A stretch of 64,000 nt of DNA from Sideroxyarcus emersonii. GTDB taxonomy: Bacteria; Pseudomonadota; Gammaproteobacteria; Burkholderiales; Gallionellaceae. Positions within the stretch are counted from its first letter, which is position 1, and each line of letters opens with the position of its first letter. The translations under genes were made by a program, and so were the position numbers. The stretch lies in contig NZ_AP023423.1 of assembly GCF_021654335.1 (NCBI RefSeq), positions 1,115,001 to 1,179,000 of the forward strand, written 5' to 3'. Shown here piece by piece: positions 18,455-27,950 of this stretch. The notes beneath the pieces were generated by a model. That model worked only from the letters and a program-made list of their open reading frames with translations. It ran no database searches and was not told the DNA's origin.

Positions 18455-20992
18455 GTGGATGCCGGAATGCCGATGGATGGGACACTTCGGCCGTGGTGGC
18501 TGGAACCCCCGCCGACAGGGACGGCCGGCTTGTCCGGGACGGAGGCCAGGGCACGCTTGGCCAGGTTCGGCCCCAACCTGTTTCGCGAACGGGCGGAAAA
18601 ACCGCTGCTGTTGCAATTCCTCACCCGCTTCAAAAATCCGCTGGTCATCATCCTGCTCGTTGCCAGCGCGGTTTCGGCGTTCACCGGAGAGCTCACCAAC
18701 TTCATCATCATCAGCTGCATCGTTCTGATGAGTGTCACGCTGGATTTTGTGCAGGAGTATCGCGCCAACGCGGCCGCAGAAAAGTTGAAGCTGTCGGTTT
18801 CCTTGCGCGCCAGCGTGTTGCGCGATGGCACGCCGCAGGATGTGGCAGTGAGCAGGGTCGTTCCCGGCGATGTCGTGTTGCTCGAGGCTGGCGACCTGAT
18901 TCCGGCGGATGGACGAGTGATAGAGGCGCACGACTTTTTCGTCAAACAGGCGCTGCTGACGGGGGAATCCTATCCGGTGGAAAAGAAACCGGGCGCATTG
19001 CCCGACACTGCCACCGAACTGCAGGAGGCGACCAACGCGGTGTTCATGGGCACCTCGGTCATCAGCGGCAGCGCCCGCATGCTGGTGGTCAAGACGGGGA
19101 CGACCACCGCCATCGGCGAGATCGCCGACAGTATTTCCCGCCCGTCGTTACCGACCTCGTTCGAGATCGGCACCCGCCGCTTTGGCATGCTGATCATGCG
19201 GCTGACATTCCTGATGGTCATGTTCGTACTGCTCGTGAACACATTTTTCCACAAGCCCTGGCTCGAGTCTTTCCTGTTCGCCGTGGCACTCGCCGTTGGC
19301 CTGACGCCAGAGCTGTTGCCGATGGTGGTTTCGGTCACGCTGTCGCGTGGAGCGATGCGCATGGCCAGGCAGCACATGATCGTCAAGCGCCTGGCAGCCA
19401 TCCAGAACCTGGGATCGATGGATGTGCTGTGCACAGACAAGACCGGTACGTTGACCGAAGCGAAGATCCGCATGGAACGGCATGTCGATGCGGAAGGACG
19501 GCCCAGCGAGCGGGTGCTGGAACTGGCCTATCTCAACAGCTTCTTCGAAAGCGGCTTGAAGAGCCCGCTCGACGAAGCCATTCTCAACCACACGCATATC
19601 GATCTGGATGGCTGGAAAAAGATCGACGAAGTGCCATTTGATTTCGAGCGTCGTTGCGTCTCGGTGCTGATCGACAACGGCGAGGCGAGATGGCTGGTGG
19701 TGAAAGGCGCGCCAGACGAGATCGTCGGGCTATGCACGCGCTACGAAGCGGATGGAACCAATCTCCAGCGCCCGATCGACGATGCGGCTCTGGCAGGCAT
19801 ACGCGACCAGTACCACGCCTTGGAACAGGAAGGCTTTCGCGTACTGGGCGTTGCCTGGCGCCAGGTGCCGCTGGACCATCCGCATGCCGTGGTGAGCGAT
19901 GAGACGGAACTGGTGCTGGCCGGATTCGCCGCCTTCCTCGATCCCCCCAAAGAGAGCGCAGCTTCCGCGCTTGCTGCGCTGAAGAAAGCGGGCGTTGCGA
20001 TCAAGATCGTGACGGGCGACAGCGATCTGGTTACGCGGCATGTCTGCCAACAACTGAAAATCCCAGTCACCGGGGTGTTGAGCGGCAAGGAGATCGCGCA
20101 GATGGACGACCTCGCGCTGCGCGCCAGAGTGGGGGAGGTGAACCTGTTCTGCCGGGTCAATCCGGCGCAGAAGGATCGAGTTATCCGGGCGCTCAAGGCG
20201 CGCGGTCATGTGGTCGGCTATCTGGGCGATGGCATCAACGATGCGCCATCGCTGCACTCGGCAGATATCGGTTTGTCGGTCGATTCGGCAGTGGATGTGG
20301 CAAAGGAGGCGGCCGACATGATCCTGCTGAAACAGGACCTGCATGTGCTGCATGCGGGCGTGGTGGAAGGGCGGCGTACCTTCGGCAACATCATGAAGTA
20401 CATCATGATGGGAACCAGCTCGAATTTCGGCAACATGTTCAGCATGGCGGGCGCTTCGCTGTTCCTGCCGTTTCTGCCGATGTTGCCGACACAGATATTG
20501 CTCAACAACATCCTCTATGACATCTCGGAAATACCGATCCCGCTGGACAAGGTGGATGCTGAGGAGGTGGCCAGACCGCGCGTGCTCGACCTGAATTTCG
20601 TGCGCAACTTCATGCTGGTGATCGGGCCGGTCAGCTCGGTGTTCGACTTCCTGACTTTCTACGTCATGCTGGCGGTACTGCATGCAGACGAGCGGCTGTT
20701 CCAGACCGGCTGGTTCGTCGAATCGCTGTGCACCCAGGTGCTCGTCATCTTCATCATCCGCACCCGCGGCAATCCGCTGAAGAGCCGCGCCCATCCTTTG
20801 CTGGTGGCGACCTCGCTGGCGGTGGTGTGCATCGCGGTGCTGCTGCCCATTACGGCACTTGGAGTACATTTCGGCTTCGTGTCTCCGCCCGCCAAGTTCT
20901 ATCTCATCCTCGGCGGCATGGTGCTGGTCTATCTCTCCGCAGTCGAACTGGCCAAGCGGACTTTCTATCGCTGGTCGGCAGTGAGGAAATGA
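18455..20992 (+). CDS. mgtA: Magnesium-translocating P-type ATPase (MgtA-like)
   Basis: P3B-type ATPase that imports Mg2+ in characterised relatives (EC 7.2.2.14). About 845 aa from a GTG at 18455; ATG codons at 18467 and 18473 are alternatives because no clear ribosome site separates them. Motifs: LTGES (168-172), M4 with VGLTPELLP (281-289), phospho-Asp328 in DKTGTLTE, KGAPDEI, and GDGINDAPSL. The C-terminal NNILYDISEIPIPLDKVD is the MgtA/MgtB M6 signature and separates it from the P2-like pump at 15476. It follows a small cytochrome c by three bases. No Mg-sensing leader is evident upstream. Confidence 0.93.
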   Translation: MDAGMPMDGTLRPWWLEPPPTGTAGLSGTEARARLARFGPNLFRERAEKPLLLQFLTRFKNPLVIILLVASAVSAFTGELTNFIIISCIVLMSVTLDFVQEYRANAAAEKLKLSVSLRASVLRDGTPQDVAVSRVVPGDVVLLEAGDLIPADGRVIEAHDFFVKQALLTGESYPVEKKPGALPDTATELQEATNAVFMGTSVISGSARMLVVKTGTTTAIGEIADSISRPSLPTSFEIGTRRFGMLIMRLTFLMVMFVLLVNTFFHKPWLESFLFAVALAVGLTPELLPMVVSVTLSRGAMRMARQHMIVKRLAAIQNLGSMDVLCTDKTGTLTEAKIRMERHVDAEGRPSERVLELAYLNSFFESGLKSPLDEAILNHTHIDLDGWKKIDEVPFDFERRCVSVLIDNGEARWLVVKGAPDEIVGLCTRYEADGTNLQRPIDDAALAGIRDQYHALEQEGFRVLGVAWRQVPLDHPHAVVSDETELVLAGFAAFLDPPKESAASALAALKKAGVAIKIVTGDSDLVTRHVCQQLKIPVTGVLSGKEIAQMDDLALRARVGEVNLFCRVNPAQKDRVIRALKARGHVVGYLGDGINDAPSLHSADIGLSVDSAVDVAKEAADMILLKQDLHVLHAGVVEGRRTFGNIMKYIMMGTSSNFGNMFSMAGASLFLPFLPMLPTQILLNNILYDISEIPIPLDKVDAEEVARPRVLDLNFVRNFMLVIGPVSSVFDFLTFYVMLAVLHADERLFQTGWFVESLCTQVLVIFIIRTRGNPLKSRAHPLLVATSLAVVCIAVLLPITALGVHFGFVSPPAKFYLILGGMVLVYLSAVELAKRTFYRWSAVRK

Positions 20993-21014
20993 TTCAAGGA
21001 ACCTTCGATAAGCT

Positions 21015-21138
21015 CGTCACACCGGCGAAGGCCGATGTCCAGTAGACAAATACGCTTGATTACCGTCTGCACCCGCAAGGAGTATGCCGTGGGTGTGGGG
21101 GGCTAAAGCCTCAACAACGCACGCAGCGCCGGAATGAC
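21015..21138. repeat. Degenerate REP-like palindrome pair
   Basis: A degraded copy of the REP unit found elsewhere in the window: GTCACACCGGCGAAGGCCG with trailing GTCCAG (21015-21042), and an inverted partial partner GCCGGAATGAC (21128-21138). Both lie between mgtA and the convergent Mut7-C gene, a usual place for such elements. Confidence 0.5.
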
Positions 21139-21172
21139 GAAGCCGGGATTGTGTGACCGTGCTGGACGCTGC

Positions 21173-21649
21173 TTACGTTAGCCCCGATTGCCACTTGGCG
21201 AGGCGGGCATGCATGCGTTTGTAATGCGAGCCGCGCCAGTAGACCCTGCCGCATGAGGGGCAAACGCTCAGCGGTTCGTTTGGCCTGATCGCATCCGCAG
21301 GAGCTTTCGCAGCCGCTGCTGCATCGGCTGTCAGCAGCAGCGTATTGTCCACCAGGCAGCGGGTGAAGGCGTGACTGAGCCAGTCGAGCTGGAAGCGCGC
21401 CCTGAGCATGGCGGCATGCCGTTCAATATCGCCGTGCGGCAGGATCAGCGCAATGTCGCGCGCTGCCTTGTGCTCGCGTACCAATCGGTCCTGGGTCAGA
21501 AAATAGCGCCCTTCGTCATGGCACTGTCGCAGCAGATCGCGGTCCTGATGTCCGCCCTTGGCAAACAGCGTATCGTAGCCGGCGGCACGCAAATAGCGGC
21601 ATAGCCGGCCCAGCATTTCATCGCAAAGAAAACGAGGGGGCGAATCCAT
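21173..21649 (-). CDS. Mut7-C RNase-domain protein with zinc ribbon
   Basis: 158-aa protein of the Mut7-C family, a PIN-like predicted RNase domain. The N-terminal FLCDEMLGRLCRYLRAAGYDT is the family signature with a conserved Asp. A second acidic/polar stretch is RYFLTQDRLV. A C-terminal zinc ribbon reads CPSCGRVYWRGSHYKRM. No cellular substrate is established for bacterial members. It is transcribed toward mgtA and away from gloA. Confidence 0.85.
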   Translation of the reverse strand: MDSPPRFLCDEMLGRLCRYLRAAGYDTLFAKGGHQDRDLLRQCHDEGRYFLTQDRLVREHKAARDIALILPHGDIERHAAMLRARFQLDWLSHAFTRCLVDNTLLLTADAAAAAKAPADAIRPNEPLSVCPSCGRVYWRGSHYKRMHARLAKWQSGLT

Positions 21650-21756
21650 TTCGGGATATTAAGCCAGATTCATTCGTTCGCGAGGGAAGCAGAAGACAAC
21701 GTTTTTGCTCATAATGGCGAGCGGCAAACAATCGATCACATTTCAGGAGCGGCAAG

Positions 21757-22143
21757 ATGCGAATACTGCATACCATGATACGGACCGGCGATCTCGACCG
21801 TTCCATCGACTTCTACACCAAGGTGATGGGCATGCGACTGCTGCGGCAGCACGACTATCCCGATGGGAAATTCACGCTGGCTTTTCTCGGCTATGGCGAC
21901 GAAAGCGAGCAGGCTGCGATTGAGCTGACTTACAACTGGGGTGTCGATCGCTACGATATCGGTACAGGCTACGGGCATGTCGCCATCGAGGTCGATGATG
22001 TCTACGCTGCCTGTGACGAGATCAGGCAGCGAGGCGGAAAGGTGGTGCGAGAGGCCGGCCCGATGAAGGGTGGGACAAAGGCCATAGCGTTTGTTTGCGA
22101 CCCCGATGGCTATATGATCGAACTGATTGGCAAGAAAGTCTGA
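21757..22143 (+). CDS. gloA: Lactoylglutathione lyase (glyoxalase I)
   Basis: Converts the methylglyoxal-glutathione hemithioacetal to S-lactoylglutathione (EC 4.4.1.5). The 128-aa product matches the compact Ni-type bacterial enzyme: [26 protein letters not shown], with metal ligands His5, the Glu of IELTYNWG (about 56), the His of GYGHVAIEV (about 74) and the Glu of GYMIELI (about 122). An AGGAG site precedes the ATG. Confidence 0.96.
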   Translation: MRILHTMIRTGDLDRSIDFYTKVMGMRLLRQHDYPDGKFTLAFLGYGDESEQAAIELTYNWGVDRYDIGTGYGHVAIEVDDVYAACDEIRQRGGKVVREAGPMKGGTKAIAFVCDPDGYMIELIGKKV

Positions 22144-22205
22144 GGGGCTGTGTTCTGGCTTGCGCAATCGGAGCGCAATCGAACGTTTTAGATAATGGTG
22201 TAGTC

Positions 22206-22721
22206 ATGCGGCTAATTCTGTTGCTGATTGTGTCGCCCCTATTTATTTCTGGCTGCGGAGTAGTAGGGGGAGGGCTTGTGAGAGATGACTACCATATTTC
22301 AACTGTACCATTCTTCTATTCGGATGAATGCTCATCCACCGATAGCGTGCAAACTGGATGTCAAAGAAAGCCGCGTCAAATTACAGGGCGCTATTTTGTA
22401 GTGATGTGTCCTTCAAAGGAGTCTGGGGTGTTAACGAGTTGCAGCCAAGCCGAGGCTAACGCCCTCACCGTGGAAGACTTTGTTGCTACATGGGGGAAGC
22501 CGAAAGAACATGGAGAAAAATTCGGACTAGAATATATTTCCTACAATAACAGTATCGCTTGGCGTGGCTTCTTCGGTATCTTTATTATCATTCCACTACC
22601 ACTAATTGCTCCTGTTGGACGCAATGAAACTATTCTTTTTTTCAAGGACGGTAGACTAATTCGCACAATGGTCGAGTTCGGACGTTGGGACTCTAAATTC
22701 GAGCCCGTACCACCGAGGTAA
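22206..22721 (+). CDS. Hypothetical lipoprotein
   Basis: 171-aa protein not recognised. The N terminus is a lipoprotein signal (MRLILLLIVSPLFISGC) with the lipobox ISGC and Cys17 as acylation site. A hydrophobic segment FFGIFIIIPLPLIAPV lies near residue 120, and the C terminus FFKDGRLIRTMVEFGRWDS resembles small membrane-associated lipoproteins. It carries several cysteines. It is the first gene of an accessory island whose base composition is lower in GC than the flanking core. Confidence 0.7.
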   Translation: MRLILLLIVSPLFISGCGVVGGGLVRDDYHISTVPFFYSDECSSTDSVQTGCQRKPRQITGRYFVVMCPSKESGVLTSCSQAEANALTVEDFVATWGKPKEHGEKFGLEYISYNNSIAWRGFFGIFIIIPLPLIAPVGRNETILFFKDGRLIRTMVEFGRWDSKFEPVPPR

Positions 22722-22909
22722 GGCAATGCTGAACGTCTGAAATGGGTTAGGAAGGGCAACTTATTTACGTCCGCTTTAGCGGAGGCTAGAGACGGTGGCG
22801 TTACCGAATGCAAACAGGCAAAATTCGGCCAGCTACAGACATTGATGGTTGCAACTATGTTTGATCGCTGGTGGAGCCAAATAATACGGCCTAAAAGTGA
22901 GGTACAAAT

Positions 22910-23716
22910 ATGTCGAAAGAGAACTGGACATACATATTATGGTCTTGGATCGCCTTATGGATATTTGTGACCTTTAATTATTTTGTACTCCATTTCCCTT
23001 TTTCTTTTGTTAGCACTAAAGATATTTTTAATACAGCAGTTGGTGGACTAATTGCTTTTGGATTTAATCTGGTTCTGCATGATAGGAAAGAAACAAAGGA
23101 AAATCTTGCAGCTGGTCTAGCAGCATTATTTACAATTAGAAGCCAGTTCGATGATTATTTGAATTGTAGGTTGGGTATATATAACTCAATTGCTACAACA
23201 AAAAGTGCCCAAATACCTGGCGCTCCGGACTGGTCATTTGTTAAGCCATTAGGTTTTAATTTTAACCCTTCAAATGTTTTTGATTTTAAATCTATAGACT
23301 TTCTCTTAACGTCACCATCGGGTAAGGATGTTTATCAGCATTTGCAACTGCTTGAGCGTACTTATTTAGATCTCATGGCTAGATATAACGATTTAAACGG
23401 TAGTGCGATCGAACTTCAAAAGACGATGTCGGGGATTATCCAAATAAAGTTTAATTACCAGCATCCCTCGTTTCAAACAATGGAATATGAAATTGGGCCA
23501 GAGTTAATTGGAAGAGTGATTAGTCAGCAACATTCCGTGATTGTTCGCCTTGTTCGTGATGAGGCAAGATATTCTAAAATTTTTGGAATGCTTCAGAACG
23601 AATTGCTAACTCGGTTCGGTGTTGAAGTGATAGGGAATAATGTGCATGAAATTCCAGTTGCCTATCGAAAGTCGAATTTACCTAAATTACCTCAGTCTCT
23701 TGCTAGTATCGTTTAG
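22910..23716 (+). CDS. Hypothetical membrane protein
   Basis: 268-aa protein not recognised. Two hydrophobic segments near the N terminus (about residues 7-28, YILWSWIALWIFVTFNYFVL, and 38-56) are followed by a mainly polar, partly helical cytoplasmic part of about 200 residues. An AGTGAGGT site lies seven bases before the ATG. The codon use is strongly A/T-biased compared with the flanking core genes, suggesting horizontal acquisition. It lies between a lipoprotein and a Sel1-repeat protein in the same orientation. Confidence 0.65.
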   Translation: MSKENWTYILWSWIALWIFVTFNYFVLHFPFSFVSTKDIFNTAVGGLIAFGFNLVLHDRKETKENLAAGLAALFTIRSQFDDYLNCRLGIYNSIATTKSAQIPGAPDWSFVKPLGFNFNPSNVFDFKSIDFLLTSPSGKDVYQHLQLLERTYLDLMARYNDLNGSAIELQKTMSGIIQIKFNYQHPSFQTMEYEIGPELIGRVISQQHSVIVRLVRDEARYSKIFGMLQNELLTRFGVEVIGNNVHEIPVAYRKSNLPKLPQSLASIV

Positions 23717-23982
23717 TAACATAGGTCATTCTAACTAAAATTGGCGCCCGCTTTTGAGAGCAATGTTCGTTAAGTTACCCAGGGACGAACGAAAAAATGG
23801 AGAATGGACGTCTCAAGCTGTGTGCATTTCGGACGCTCATGTTAGCAAAGGCAAACTGGGCGAAATCGGCCATGAACGGACGTTCACTCAAATCACCAGG
23901 GGCTTCTAAGCCTTGGAATAACAGGCATTCAGAGCAATATGCCGAATGGAAAATCACACGAAAATTTATATCAGGGATTAGC

Positions 23983-25269
23983 ATGAAATTATTACAAGTA
24001 ATTCTGCTGTTCTCGCTGTCAATAGTTTCTTGTAGTACGTTTGCAGTTGAAGAAACTTACATCCGCGAATACACATATCAAGCTAGCGAAGTTGATAGCA
24101 AGGTGTCGTCTAGAACACTTGCGCTACAGCAAGTCAAAACATTGCTGTTACAAGAGCTAGGAACTCATGTCAGCGCAATCGTATCGCAGCAAACTTCTTC
24201 AGATGGTATGAATCTCAACAAGGTTGACATTGAGACATTGTCTGCTGGGGTTGTTAAGATTGATATATTGGAGGAGAAGTGGAACGGCTCTGAGTATTAC
24301 CTGAAGGCACAGATCAAAGCCGACCCAAATGACGTTCTTAAAGCAATCGATAAGATGCTCGATGTACAAAATAAGCAACAGCAGATTGATCGGCTTAATA
24401 CGGCATTATCCAAGGCAAACGCCGCAAACAAAGATGCGGCGACCTCATTAAAAGAGTTAAGGAAAAAAACTGAAGCTGCATTGGCAGAAAATGAACGGCT
24501 AAAGAATCAATTTGCCAATATAAATACGGCTGAAGAACAGCAGCGAATTCAGGCAACTTATACGAAGAACGTTAATACAGTGTCTGCAGCAGAATTGTAT
24601 AGACAAGGAGACCTGTACTACAGGCAAAAAGATTACTCTAGCGCAATAAAATTATATAGAGAGTCCGCAAATCTAGGCAATGCTGTTGCTCAAGCAGCCC
24701 TTGGATTTATGTACGCAAATGGGCTTGGTGTGCCTCAGGACTACATGCAGGCCGTGCACTGGTTCCAAGAATCGGCCAATCAAGAGAGCGCTTATGGTCA
24801 AGCTAATCTAGGATTTATGTACGACTACGGTTATGGTGTAAAACGAGATTTCACTAACGCAGTCTATTGGTATCAAAAGTCAGCCGATCAAGGGAATTCG
24901 TTTGGGCAGCATCAATTAGGTTTTATGTACTTCAGCGGCCATGGTGTAAATCAAAACTACTCTGAGGCGGTGTACTGGTTTCAAAAATCCGCTGATCAAG
25001 GGTTTGCTCTTGGTCAGTACATGTTGGGGAATATGTACGAATATGGACAGGGAGTTAATCAGAATAACAATAAGGCAGCTTATTGGTATCAAAAGGCTTC
25101 TGAGCAGGGTAATGCTTTGGCCCAAATGGCTTTGGGTATTGCATTCGAAAAAGGTCGTGGCGTTCAACAAGACTACAGCAAAGCAATTTACTGGTATCGG
25201 AAGGCTGCTGCTCAAGGTGCAAAATATGCTACGAAAAAACTCAAAGAACTCTCGCAAAAAGCTAATTAA
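23983..25269 (+). CDS. Exported Sel1-repeat protein
   Basis: 428-aa protein. The N terminus MKLLQVILLFSLSIVSC is a signal sequence, possibly lipidated at Cys17 (IVSC), or cleaved after STFA. Residues about 24-125 form a domain with YIREYTYQASEVDSK and ALQQVKTLLLQELGTHV, seen with other Sel1 proteins. A coiled coil lies at about 130-185, then five 36-residue Sel1 repeats (GFMYANGLGV, GFMYDYGYGV, GFMYFSGHGV, GNMYEYGQGV, GIAFEKGRGV). Sel1 repeats are protein-binding scaffolds. The frame is open 186 bp upstream, but this start has AGGGA ahead and the signal peptide directly after. The 266 bp upstream hold no gene. AT-rich. Confidence 0.85.
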   Translation: MKLLQVILLFSLSIVSCSTFAVEETYIREYTYQASEVDSKVSSRTLALQQVKTLLLQELGTHVSAIVSQQTSSDGMNLNKVDIETLSAGVVKIDILEEKWNGSEYYLKAQIKADPNDVLKAIDKMLDVQNKQQQIDRLNTALSKANAANKDAATSLKELRKKTEAALAENERLKNQFANINTAEEQQRIQATYTKNVNTVSAAELYRQGDLYYRQKDYSSAIKLYRESANLGNAVAQAALGFMYANGLGVPQDYMQAVHWFQESANQESAYGQANLGFMYDYGYGVKRDFTNAVYWYQKSADQGNSFGQHQLGFMYFSGHGVNQNYSEAVYWFQKSADQGFALGQYMLGNMYEYGQGVNQNNNKAAYWYQKASEQGNALAQMALGIAFEKGRGVQQDYSKAIYWYRKAAAQGAKYATKKLKELSQKAN

Positions 25270-25451
25270 TGTGATTGCTGCAGTTGCAGCATGTTAACTT
25301 AAACAAGCTGCGCGAGTGATCAGCTAATCATTGATCACAGGTAAACAGATCTACTCGCCTTCGGCATTCGAGTTTAAAGTACCCTTGCACTACTTTTCGT
25401 AAGGCGCGAATCAGTACACCGCCGTACGATTGCATAAATTAGGGATATGGG

Positions 25452-26651
25452 ATGCCTTTCGAAGACGATTTGCGAAACTTTATCAATTTGACCCATGCCT
25501 ACGCATGGCGCCAGGCGAAAACTGTCGGGAAAGTACCCGATGAACCGGGGCTGGTTAGCGCCTTTATTGCCAAGCCAATGCTCGACGAGCTCGAACGATT
25601 GGTCAAGGCAGAGTTGGGAGCGAGTACAACGGTGTTGGTGGACGGCATATTTACCCACAAGACACCGACAGTCAGGCCGATGGTCGCGCCAAATTCAAAT
25701 TCGGTAGAAATCGCCGATCTTATGCTGGTCCGTCAGCACGTCAATCCAAATACCGGCGTACCCATTTCCGGGCGGGCATTTCTTCTTCAGGCAAAGCGAA
25801 ACACAGTACCCAACAGTGGGAATGTCGCTGCCGGAAACCCCTTAATTCAATTTAATCTCTACCAAAATTGGCCCCCTTTCGAAGGTACTACCCGCCTATC
25901 CCAAGGAGCGGCCAATAGTGCGAACTGGCGATTTCCGAATATACCGGGTAATCCATATGGTCGCTACCTGGCGGTTCTCGATGGTAATGCTTTCGTTCCA
26001 GCGGTTGCACCACCAGTTTGGCAAGGCTGCCCGGCTCGAAATGCGCAATTCGCTCCCTATACGTTTCCTGCCGAAGGGAGCTGGGGTTATGGAGAGATCG
26101 GCCCGTTAACCACCCCCGCTGCAGGCGTGAATTGCGGCACCGACTTTGCCCTCTTGCTCGCCAAGTTCATAAAAGGAAATGCAGGCGTTCCATTTACCCC
26201 CGGGCTGTGGTCCCAGACCGACCACTGGTCGACCTTCGTCACGGAAATGCTGGACCATGCCTTATCGACAAATTACACCTATTTATCCGCCCGAACAGGA
26301 ATAACCCAGCCAACAAAGCGAATGGGGGGAATCTCTTCGTTTGTTGCGGCGCAACCAATTCTGGAACTGTTACGCAGGAGGTATTCGGTGGGATTCAACA
26401 AAGTGCTTGCGCGTCGGTTTTGGGATATTGATAAATTCGATGGGTGGCTCCCCTGGATCTATTGGCCTTGGCCAGATGGCAAATTCTTCGTGTCCTACCG
26501 CGATATTATCCGAGCCATTGCTCGCGAGGATGATGGTGACGTGCTTCCGCCTAAGGTCGGAAATGAGCAACCACCGGACGAACCTGGCTTTCCCAGCTTG
26601 CTATCGATAGTTACGATTGGAGATGAAACGCCGGAAGGGCTAAAAGGTTGA
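25452..26651 (+). CDS. Uncharacterised protein with a PD-(D/E)XK-like signature
   Basis: 399-aa protein of unknown function. Residues 86-115 show Glu86 and Asp89 in VEIADLMLV, followed after a loop by the strand AFLLQAKR, giving an E/D...D...QxK pattern as in PD-(D/E)XK nuclease folds in which Gln replaces the second acidic residue. The rest has many aromatic and proline residues (WPPFEG, PWIYWPWPDG) and no membrane segment or signal peptide. AGGG lies about ten bases before the ATG. It is the last gene of the accessory island, all in one orientation. A nuclease or defence effector is only a hypothesis. Confidence 0.7.
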   Translation: MPFEDDLRNFINLTHAYAWRQAKTVGKVPDEPGLVSAFIAKPMLDELERLVKAELGASTTVLVDGIFTHKTPTVRPMVAPNSNSVEIADLMLVRQHVNPNTGVPISGRAFLLQAKRNTVPNSGNVAAGNPLIQFNLYQNWPPFEGTTRLSQGAANSANWRFPNIPGNPYGRYLAVLDGNAFVPAVAPPVWQGCPARNAQFAPYTFPAEGSWGYGEIGPLTTPAAGVNCGTDFALLLAKFIKGNAGVPFTPGLWSQTDHWSTFVTEMLDHALSTNYTYLSARTGITQPTKRMGGISSFVAAQPILELLRRRYSVGFNKVLARRFWDIDKFDGWLPWIYWPWPDGKFFVSYRDIIRAIAREDDGDVLPPKVGNEQPPDEPGFPSLLSIVTIGDETPEGLKG

Positions 26652-27078
26652 TGAGGGTTTCTCTACTTGATGAATACTCAGTGGGATAGCTCGTCACAGC
26701 GATCGATATGAAGTTCTACTCTCTGGTCCGATGTAAATACGTGGGAATCAGCTAGCTGGCAATACAGGAAAGAGATTCGTTACATCTATTTTATTTGAAA
26801 GCGAGAGTAATACCCTACAGATTTAATTGACTGCCTCGGCCAGAAATTCTGGATTGGTGATTTTGGTTATCTCGTCCGCTAAGGGTTAGGAACCGACGTC
26901 TTAGGTTCAACAAAACGTTGGCTGGCAACGTCTGCTACTGAAGGAACAGCGGACATCGCTGCACCTTGAACAAACTCCCTGTCCAGCAAACCATTGATGT
27001 TGCTTATGGCCGAGCATCTGACCCTGCCAGATGAAATCTTGACTAGTCCTGCAACGCTTGGGGCGACATTGCGGCAGG
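26652..27078. other. Gene-free stretch between the accessory island and folD
   Basis: 427 bp with no supportable gene. A minus-strand frame of 112 codons crosses it, but it runs into folD out of frame and shows no recognisable domain. A short minus-strand remnant reading LADEITKITNPEFLAEAVN (ending about 26829) could be the tail of a decayed gene. No terminator hairpin or repeat stands out. Confidence 0.45.
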
Positions 27079-27933
27079 TTATTTCCCGACGGTGCGTTCT
27101 GCCGATCGAACGGTGTTGGCCACCAGCATGGTGATGGTCATGGGGCCGACGCCGCCGGGCACGGGGGTAATCCAGCCGGCGACTTCCTTGGCGGAATCGA
27201 AATCCACGTCGCCGCACAATTTTCCATCCGCCATGCGGTTGATGCCGACGTCGATGACGGCAGCGCCCGGTTTGATCATGTCGCCGGTGATCATCTTCGG
27301 CTTGCCGGTGGCAACCACGAGGATATCGGCGTCGCGCGTGAACTTGGCGAGGTCGACCGTTTTCGAGGTGCAGATGGTGACGGTGGCGTTGGCTTGCAGC
27401 AACAGCATGGCCATCGGTTTGCCCACGATGTTGCTGCGGCCGATCACGACTGCATGCTTGCCTTCAATGGAAACCCCGCTCTTTTCCAGCAGTTTCATCG
27501 CGCCATAGGGGGTGCAGGGCGCGAAGCGCATGTTGCCGGTCGCCAGTGCGCCGACGTTGACCGGATGGAAACCGTCCACGTCCTTGTCCGGGCTGATGGC
27601 TTCGAGCACCTTGCCGCTGTCGATATGCCTGGGCACCGGCAGTTGCACCAGGATGCCGTGTATCTTCGGGTCTGCGTTCAGTGCAGCGATCCTGCCCAGC
27701 AGTGCCGCTTCCGATGTATCGGCAGGCATGACGATGTGCTCGGAATGCAGGCCGAGCTCGGCGCAGGCTTTTACCTTGTTGGCCACGTAGACTTTGGAGG
27801 CCGGGTCTTCGCCGACGATGATGACCGCGAGTCCGGGAACGATGCCGCGCGCCTTGAGGGCATCGGCGCGAGCTTTCCATTCGGCGCGTACTTCCTGCGC
27901 GATGGCCTTGCCGTCAATGATGCGTGCGGTCAT
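27079..27933 (-). CDS. folD: Bifunctional methylenetetrahydrofolate dehydrogenase/cyclohydrolase
   Basis: Interconverts 5,10-methylene-, methenyl- and 10-formyl-THF (EC 1.5.1.5, 3.5.4.9), supplying one-carbon units, including the formyl donor for ArnA. The 284-aa protein has [18 protein letters not shown] with the catalytic Lys, [20 protein letters not shown], the NADP-binding [10 protein letters not shown] and PGGVGPMT near the C terminus. AAGGAG precedes the ATG. It lies 17 bp downstream of ppa, probably in the same transcript. Confidence 0.97.
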   Translation of the reverse strand: MTARIIDGKAIAQEVRAEWKARADALKARGIVPGLAVIIVGEDPASKVYVANKVKACAELGLHSEHIVMPADTSEAALLGRIAALNADPKIHGILVQLPVPRHIDSGKVLEAISPDKDVDGFHPVNVGALATGNMRFAPCTPYGAMKLLEKSGVSIEGKHAVVIGRSNIVGKPMAMLLLQANATVTICTSKTVDLAKFTRDADILVVATGKPKMITGDMIKPGAAVIDVGINRMADGKLCGDVDFDSAKEVAGWITPVPGGVGPMTITMLVANTVRSAERTVGK

Positions 27934-27950
27934 GTTGATCTCCTTGTGTC

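Noticed and set aside
23797..23982. Upstream extension of the Sel1 protein
   Set aside because: It precedes a clear signal peptide and ribosome site at 23983 and looks non-coding.
22140..27078. Integron cassette array
   Set aside because: Same-direction small genes with long gaps suggested cassettes, but no convincing attC pairs or integrase gene are visible.
26879..27217. A 112-codon minus-strand frame downstream of folD
   Set aside because: Much of it is folD read out of frame and no domain is visible.
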